DNA of 64,000 nt from positions 434,001-498,000 of the forward strand of contig JAWKWB010000002.1 in NCBI GenBank assembly GCA_041397775.1, read 5' to 3'. Under the pieces are notes generated by a model. It worked only from the letters and a program-made list of their open reading frames with translations. It had not been told where the DNA came from and did not search any database. This document shows positions 59,291 to 64,000 of this stretch, one piece after another. Both the position numbers and the translations under genes were made by a program. Each line of letters starts with the position of its first letter. Positions within the stretch are counted from its first letter, which is position 1. Origin of the DNA: Ga0077555 sp041397775. GTDB lineage: Bacteria; Pseudomonadota; Alphaproteobacteria; Rhizobiales; Hyphomicrobiaceae.

Positions 59291-62290
59291 TCACTCCGCC
59301 GCCTCCTTCCTGCCGCGTCCCCGGCCACGGCCGTTGCCGGCCGGCTGTGATGCCGCGCCGTGCGGGCGGCGGGCGAGGAGGTCTCGCAGGAACTGGCCGG
59401 TGTAGCTCTCCGCGACCTCCGCGACGTGCTCGGGCGTGCCCTCGGCCACGATGCGACCGCCCCCGTCGCCCCCTTCGGGCCCCAGGTCGATGATCCAGTC
59501 GGCGGTCTTGATGACTTCCAGGTTGTGCTCGATCACGACCACGGTGTTGCCCGCATCCACCAACTCGTGCAGCACCTCCAGCAGCTTGGCCACGTCGTGG
59601 AAATGCAGGCCCGTCGTCGGCTCGTCGAGGATGTAGACGGTGCGGCCGGTGGCGCGCCGCGACAATTCCTTGGCGAGCTTGATGCGCTGGGCCTCGCCGC
59701 CCGACAGCGTCGTCGCCTGCTGGCCGATCTTGATGTAGCCGAGGCCGACGCGATGCAAGGTCTCCAGCTTGTCGCGGATCGAAGGCACGGCCTGGAAGAA
59801 ACCGCAGCCTTCCTCCACGGTCATGTCGAGGATGTCGGCGATGGATTTCTCGCGGAAGGTGACGTCGAGCGTCTCGCGATTGTAGCGGTGGCCTTTGCAT
59901 TCCTCGCAGGTGACGTAGACGTCCGGCAGGAAGTGCATCTCGATCTTGATGACGCCGTCGCCCTGGCAGCGCTCGCAGCGCCCGCCCTTGACGTTGAACG
60001 AGAACCGGCCCGGTCCGTAGCCGCGCGCCTTGGCCTCGGGCAGCCCCGCGAACCACTCGCGGATCGGCGTGAAGGCGCCCGTGTAGGTGGCGGGGTTGGA
60101 GCGAGGCGTCCGGCCGATCGGCGACTGGTCGATGTCGATGACCTTGTCGAGATGTTCCAGCCCCTCGATCCGGTCGTGACGGCCCGGTGCCTCGCGCGCG
60201 TTGTTGAGCTTGCGCGCGACGGCCTTGTAGACGGTGTCGATCAGGAACGTCGACTTGCCACCGCCCGAGACGCCGGTGACACAGGTCAGCACGCCGAGCG
60301 GAATCTCGGCGGTCACGTTCTTGAGGTTGTTCTCGCGTGCGCCCACCACCTTGATGTGCCGCCCCCGGAACGCGGTGCGCCGCGTCTTGGGCAGGGGGAT
60401 CTGGCGCACGCCCGTGAGATATTGCCCGGTGAGCGAGGCCGGATCGGCCATCACGTCCTCGGGCGTGCCGCGGGCGACGATCTGGCCGCCATGGACACCG
60501 GCACCGGGGCCGATATCCACCACGTAGTCCGCCGTCAGGATCGCATCCTCGTCGTGCTCGACGACGAGCACTGTATTGCCGAGGTCGCGCAGATGGCGCA
60601 GCGTCTCGAGCAGGCGGGCGTTGTCGCGCTGGTGCAGGCCGATGGACGGTTCGTCCAGGACATACAACACGCCGGTGAGGCCCGAGCCGATCTGGCTGGC
60701 GAGGCGGATGCGCTGGCTTTCGCCGCCCGACAGCGTGGCGGATGCACGCGACAGCGTCAGGTAGTCGAGCCCAACGTCATTGAGGAATTGCAGGCGCTCG
60801 CGGATCTCCGGGAGGATACGCGTCGCGATTTCCGTCTGCTGCCTGGTGAAAGTCGCGGGCACTTCGTCGAACCAGATGTTGGCCGCGCGGATCGACAGAT
60901 CGCAGATCTCGCCGATGTGGCGGCCGCCGACCTTCACGGCGAGCGATTGCGGCTTCAGGCGATAGCCGTTGCAGGCCTCGCAGGGGTGCGCGGCCTGGAA
61001 GCGCGACAGCTCCTCGCGCACCCATTCACTGTCCGTCTCGCGAAAGCGCCGCTCGATGTTGCCGATGACGCCTTCGAACGGCTTCGACGTGCGGTAGCTG
61101 CGCAGGCCGTCCTCGTAGACGAACTCGATCTCTTCGCCGTCCGATCCGTGCAGGATGACGTCGCGCACCTTCTTGGGCAGCTTCACCCAGGGTGTGTGCA
61201 TGTCCACCTTGAAGTGGAGCGCGATGGCGCGCAGCGTCTGCTCGTAGTAGGGCGACGTGGCGCCCGTTTTGGCCCACGGATAGACCGCGCCACCCTTCAG
61301 CGACAGGTCCTGGTTGGGCACCACGAGGTCGGGTTCGAACTTCAGCTCGGTCCCCAGCCCATCGCACTTCGGACAGGCGCCCGCCGGCGCGTTGAACGAG
61401 AACAGCCGCGGCTCGATCTCCTCGATGGTGAAGCCGGACACGGGGCACGCGAAGCGTTGCGAGAAGATGATGCGCTCGTGGGTGTCGTTCTTGGAGCGGT
61501 TGGGCGCCTTCGTCTCCGCTTCCGGCAGCGGCTTGTCGACGAGCTCCGCCAGCGCGAGGCCATCGGCAAGCGCCAGAGCCGTCTCGAAACTGTCGGCGAG
61601 CCGCGCGCCGATGTCCTTCCTGACGACGATGCGATCCACCACCACGTCGATGTCGTGCTTGAACTTCTTGTCGAGCTTGGGCGCGTCGGGGATCTCGTAG
61701 ACGGTGCCGTTGATCTTGACCCGCTGGAAGCCCTTCTTCTGCCACTCCGCGAGTTCTTTGCGGTACTCCCCCTTGCGGCCGCGCACCACCGGGGCCAGCA
61801 GCATGAGGCGCGTGCCCTCGGGCAGCGCCAGCACCTTGTCGACCATCTGGGTGACGGTCTGGCTCTCGATGGGAAGGCCCGTGGCGGGCGAGTAGGGCAC
61901 GCCCACGCGCGCGAACAGCAGGCGCAGGTAGTCGTAGATCTCCGTCACCGTGCCGACCGTGGAGCGCGGGTTCTTCGACGTCGTCTTCTGCTCGATGGAA
62001 ATGGCCGGCGACAAGCCGTCGATGTGGTCGACATCGGGCTTCTGCATCATCTCCAGGAACTGGCGGGCGTAGGCCGAAAGGCTCTCCACATAGCGGCGCT
62101 GGCCTTCGGCATAGATCGTGTCGAAGGCGAGCGACGATTTGCCGGACCCCGACAATCCCGTGAACACGATGAGGGCATCGCGCGGGATCTCGAGATCCAC
62201 GTTCTTGAGATTGTGCTCGCGCGCGCCGCGAACGTGGATCGTCTTGGCGCTGGCAGCGGGTTTCGGGGGAGACTTGGCGGGCTTTTTCAT
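59291..62290 (-). CDS. uvrA: Excinuclease ABC subunit A
   Basis: A 999-residue nucleotide excision repair damage sensor. Two ABC domains: 'TGLSGSGKSSLAFDTIY' (residues 44-60) and 'TGVSGGGKSTFLIDTVYKAV'; signatures 'LSGGESQRIRLASQIGSGLT' and 'LSGGEAQRIKLAKELSRRAT'. Zinc modules 'CPVSGFTIEEIEPRLFSFNA' plus 'ACPKCDGLG', and 'CERCQGDGV' plus 'CEECKGHRYNRETL'. The start 62290 leaves a Lys/Pro-rich leader of about 18 residues. No alphaproteobacterial LexA box (GTTC-N7-GTTC) was seen upstream. The ssb gene, commonly its neighbour, is not next to it here. Confidence 0.97.
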   Translation of the reverse strand: MKKPAKSPPKPAASAKTIHVRGAREHNLKNVDLEIPRDALIVFTGLSGSGKSSLAFDTIYAEGQRRYVESLSAYARQFLEMMQKPDVDHIDGLSPAISIEQKTTSKNPRSTVGTVTEIYDYLRLLFARVGVPYSPATGLPIESQTVTQMVDKVLALPEGTRLMLLAPVVRGRKGEYRKELAEWQKKGFQRVKINGTVYEIPDAPKLDKKFKHDIDVVVDRIVVRKDIGARLADSFETALALADGLALAELVDKPLPEAETKAPNRSKNDTHERIIFSQRFACPVSGFTIEEIEPRLFSFNAPAGACPKCDGLGTELKFEPDLVVPNQDLSLKGGAVYPWAKTGATSPYYEQTLRAIALHFKVDMHTPWVKLPKKVRDVILHGSDGEEIEFVYEDGLRSYRTSKPFEGVIGNIERRFRETDSEWVREELSRFQAAHPCEACNGYRLKPQSLAVKVGGRHIGEICDLSIRAANIWFDEVPATFTRQQTEIATRILPEIRERLQFLNDVGLDYLTLSRASATLSGGESQRIRLASQIGSGLTGVLYVLDEPSIGLHQRDNARLLETLRHLRDLGNTVLVVEHDEDAILTADYVVDIGPGAGVHGGQIVARGTPEDVMADPASLTGQYLTGVRQIPLPKTRRTAFRGRHIKVVGARENNLKNVTAEIPLGVLTCVTGVSGGGKSTFLIDTVYKAVARKLNNAREAPGRHDRIEGLEHLDKVIDIDQSPIGRTPRSNPATYTGAFTPIREWFAGLPEAKARGYGPGRFSFNVKGGRCERCQGDGVIKIEMHFLPDVYVTCEECKGHRYNRETLDVTFREKSIADILDMTVEEGCGFFQAVPSIRDKLETLHRVGLGYIKIGQQATTLSGGEAQRIKLAKELSRRATGRTVYILDEPTTGLHFHDVAKLLEVLHELVDAGNTVVVIEHNLEVIKTADWIIDLGPEGGDGGGRIVAEGTPEHVAEVAESYTGQFLRDLLARRPHGAASQPAGNGRGRGRGRKEAAE

Positions 62291-62375
62291 GCCGCCCGTC
62301 GTAGCCGAAAGGACCTTCGGCGGCAATGCAACTCGAATGCGCGCGCACAGGTCTTATGCGGCAGATGCAAGGCGG

Positions 62376-62404
62376 AAAATTCGCCGGGAGGGGCACGCCC
62401 CTCC
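62376..62404 (-). terminator. Intrinsic terminator after membrane protein gene
   Basis: Minus-strand hairpin GGAGGGGC/GCCCCTCC with a tiny loop, followed by GGCGAATTTTCC (four T). Starts 10 bases after the stop of the 62414-63223 gene, upstream of uvrA. Confidence 0.6.
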
Positions 62405-62413
62405 GGACTACGT

Positions 62414-63223
62414 TCACCAGGGCAACAGGCGCAGTACGACGACGAGATGGGCGCCCGTAAGCAGGATCGGTCCCAGGAGCTGCGTGGCGGCGATGTGGGC
62501 ACGGGTGCAACGCCGGTCTTCGTCGTCGGCGTGATCCAGCACATCCTTGGTCACCTGGGCGAGGCGCGCGACGGCGACGAGGCTCCAGGCCATGACGGCG
62601 ACCGACAACGCAGCCTGGGTCGCTGAAGGCAGTCGGAACACCAGCGCCAGGGCGGTGGCGGCGATGAGGGCGATGGCTGCCTGGCGCCCATGCCGGCTGA
62701 GCGCGCGCAAGTCACGCGAGGTGGTCAGCCCGACGAGGGCGGCGCCCGCGCCCAGCACTACCGTCATCACCCCCGCCAGGACGAGCAGCTGAACGCCGGT
62801 CGCGGCCGGGAGCGCGCGAAACAGCGGCGCCAGGGCGAGACCCCAGATGATGGCGCTCGCCAGGAGCAGGATCTTGGCCAGTTCCGTGTCCCGCGTGACC
62901 GAGGCGGCCGGTGCGATGTAGGGGAGCGACACCACGCCCAGGAGAACGGCCGTGGGATAGAGCGGATTGAGCAGAAGCAGGCTCAGCCCATCGCTGCTCA
63001 GCGCGAAGATCAGGCCCGTGATGACGGCGCCGGCCAGAGCGCAGGCGACGAGATCGAGCACCTCCGTCAGATGCGCCCGCAGGCGCCGGTCCTGCTGATC
63101 GGTTTCCAGGTCGAACCGGGTATCGGCATCCGAGCCGGCCCCGAAGGAGCGCAGCGACACACGGTCGGCCAGCTCTTTGAGGCGATCGACGTGATTGGTC
63201 TTGTTCCGATCGAGTTTCGACAC
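62414..63223 (-). CDS. Multi-pass membrane protein, unassigned
   Basis: A protein of 269 residues from a GTG at 63223 (GGGAG 8 bases upstream). A hydrophilic N-terminal region of about 70 residues ('MSKLDRNKTNHVDRLKELAD') is followed by seven hydrophobic segments ('ALAGAVITGLIFALSS', 'PTAVLLGVVSLPYIAPAAS', 'LLASAIIWGLALAPLFRAL', 'GVQLLVLAGVMTVVLGAGAA') and a short C-terminus 'TGAHLVVVLRLLPW'. The number of helices and the ending vaguely recall Bax inhibitor-1-like proteins, but I see no decisive motif. Function unknown. Confidence 0.6.
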   Translation of the reverse strand: MSKLDRNKTNHVDRLKELADRVSLRSFGAGSDADTRFDLETDQQDRRLRAHLTEVLDLVACALAGAVITGLIFALSSDGLSLLLLNPLYPTAVLLGVVSLPYIAPAASVTRDTELAKILLLASAIIWGLALAPLFRALPAATGVQLLVLAGVMTVVLGAGAALVGLTTSRDLRALSRHGRQAAIALIAATALALVFRLPSATQAALSVAVMAWSLVAVARLAQVTKDVLDHADDEDRRCTRAHIAATQLLGPILLTGAHLVVVLRLLPW

Positions 63224-63408
63224 GTGATGCTCCCTGTGCCCCCGCACGCCCAACGGCGGAATGCTCACACGGAGTGGTTGCGAGGGTGGAAACACGGGGG
63301 GCATGGAGCGCCGCCATGTGCGAACATGGTCAATGAAGGATTGCGCACGACCAACCAACGCGCGTCTTGCGCGTCCATACGCAACCTCGAAAAAGAGGTC
63401 GCGCGGCC

Positions 63409-64000
63409 TCAATGCAGCGGCAGGCTGCGCCCCACGCGGCGCGTCATCGGCACGAGCCCTTCCACATCGACCAGGTACTGCTCGACATAGCCCGAGAAGC
63501 TCTGCCAGTGCGCCCGGGCGTCCTCAGGACCGGTCTGGCCGCCTTTCATGTGATCGTCAACGACGTTCAACAGGTCGAGAAGGGTCGCCTTGTGCTGGAT
63601 GTTCGACCGCATCACCAACGCGATCAGCGCATCGAACTCGCGACGCGGAAGGGGGGAGACCGCGGCCGTGGCGACGGCGGCAGCCCCGTGCGGACCGGAG
63701 GGGACCGCACCGTTCGGTTGCGGCCCGTTGGCGAAGGGATCGCCCTCGTCCGCGGCCGCAGTCCATTGCGCGGAGGCCCAATGGGCCTGCTGTGGCCGGT
63801 TTGGAACGACGATCGCATCGCGCGCGTGCGGCAGGTGCTGTGAGGGCTGCCCGTTCATGGGAGCAGCACCGTTCCAACCGCCAGCCGGCGCTTCGCCCGA
63901 GGCAGGCTCGCGCTGGGCCACCGGCACACCGATGCTCGCTGCCACCTGGGACTGCGGCACCGCAGCCGGCCCATGTAGATCGCGAATCTCGGCCGGAGGG
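63409..64000 (-). CDS. Hypothetical protein, N-terminus beyond window edge
   Basis: An open frame entering from the right edge without a start and ending at 63409. The upstream 120 residues are low-complexity (Pro, Gln, Ala, Gly-rich, 'APMNGQPSQHLPHARDAIVV', 'GDPFANGPQPNGAVPSGPHG'), followed by a well-structured helical C-terminal region ('LPRREFDALIALVMRSNIQH', 'KATLLDLLNVVDDHMKG', 'AHWQSFSGYVEQYLVDVEGL'). I recognise no domain. A stem-loop (63379-63402) follows the stop. Confidence 0.55.
   Translation of the reverse strand, partial: PPAEIRDLHGPAAVPQSQVAASIGVPVAQREPASGEAPAGGWNGAAPMNGQPSQHLPHARDAIVVPNRPQQAHWASAQWTAAADEGDPFANGPQPNGAVPSGPHGAAAVATAAVSPLPRREFDALIALVMRSNIQHKATLLDLLNVVDDHMKGGQTGPEDARAHWQSFSGYVEQYLVDVEGLVPMTRRVGRSLPLH

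Noticed and set aside
59360..62626. Plus-strand frame of about 1090 codons opposite uvrA
   Set aside because: uvrA on the minus strand is complete with Walker, signature and zinc motifs; the long opposite frame is a by-product of GC-rich codon bias.
63379..63402. Stem-loop after the partial gene as an intrinsic terminator
   Set aside because: Nine pairs with one G-U, but the T residues are in the loop and no T-run follows on the minus strand.

Overview
The window looks like a chromosomal segment of a high-GC alphaproteobacterium. The lineage call rests on several family-level signatures: a short (about 450 aa) prolyl-tRNA synthetase without the editing insert, the DUF1465/RcdA, DUF1192, DUF1467 and DUF992 families, the cytochrome c - kdsB - pheA neighbourhood, complex I followed by birA and RNase J, and a perfect CtrA-type box (TTAA-N7-TTAA). 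A Rhodospirillales/Hyphomicrobiales-like organism fits, but I cannot name a genus from the sequence alone. No rRNA, tRNA, CRISPR array, phage or complete transposase was seen.

Layout. 1-3683: a hydantoinase/oxoprolinase pair (hyuA-hyuB, hyuB cut by the window edge) on the minus strand, then YbjN-like and UbiK-like genes. 5090-19346 (+): a small membrane protein, nuoGHIJKLMN (respiratory complex I without nuoA-F), birA, RNase J, methylmalonyl-CoA epimerase and a DUF1467 gene. This run is interrupted between nuoK and nuoL by a four-helix-bundle (23S-IVP-type) gene flanked by imperfect inverted repeats, and between nuoM and nuoN by a short CTAG-ended palindromic repeat. 19420-19700: a structured, probably transcribed RNA region. 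19847-23229 (+): proS, lolC/E and lolD (lipoprotein release). 23284-28454: rcdA-like and DUF1192 genes with CtrA-type sites, a quinone oxidoreductase, ruvA, ruvC and yebC, and an unrecognised secreted/cytoplasmic gene pair.

28516-39549 (-): a second, larger copy of the CTAG palindromic element, then one long operon transcribed toward it: three paralogous YejA-like periplasmic binding proteins, permeases YejB and YejE, a double-NBD ATPase YejF, and a GhrA-like 2-hydroxyacid dehydrogenase. 39738-42294: membrane cytochrome c (-), kdsB and pheA (+). 42338-54542: an accessory catabolic region with a solute-binding protein, a second hyuA-hyuB pair, a 2OG-Fe(II) oxygenase, an SDR, a BNR beta-propeller protein, an amidase, a ThDP enzyme and an aminotransferase. 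54699-64000: an undecaprenyl-phosphate sugar transferase (surface polysaccharide), DUF2783 plus FAD monooxygenase, DUF992, uvrA, a membrane protein and a partial unknown gene.

Data quality caveat: four single-base frame disruptions (two compensating in nuoL, one each in the second yejA paralogue and the ThDP enzyme) sit in genes that otherwise look intact. This suggests indel errors in the assembly at least as much as real decay, and it should temper conclusions about broken genes.
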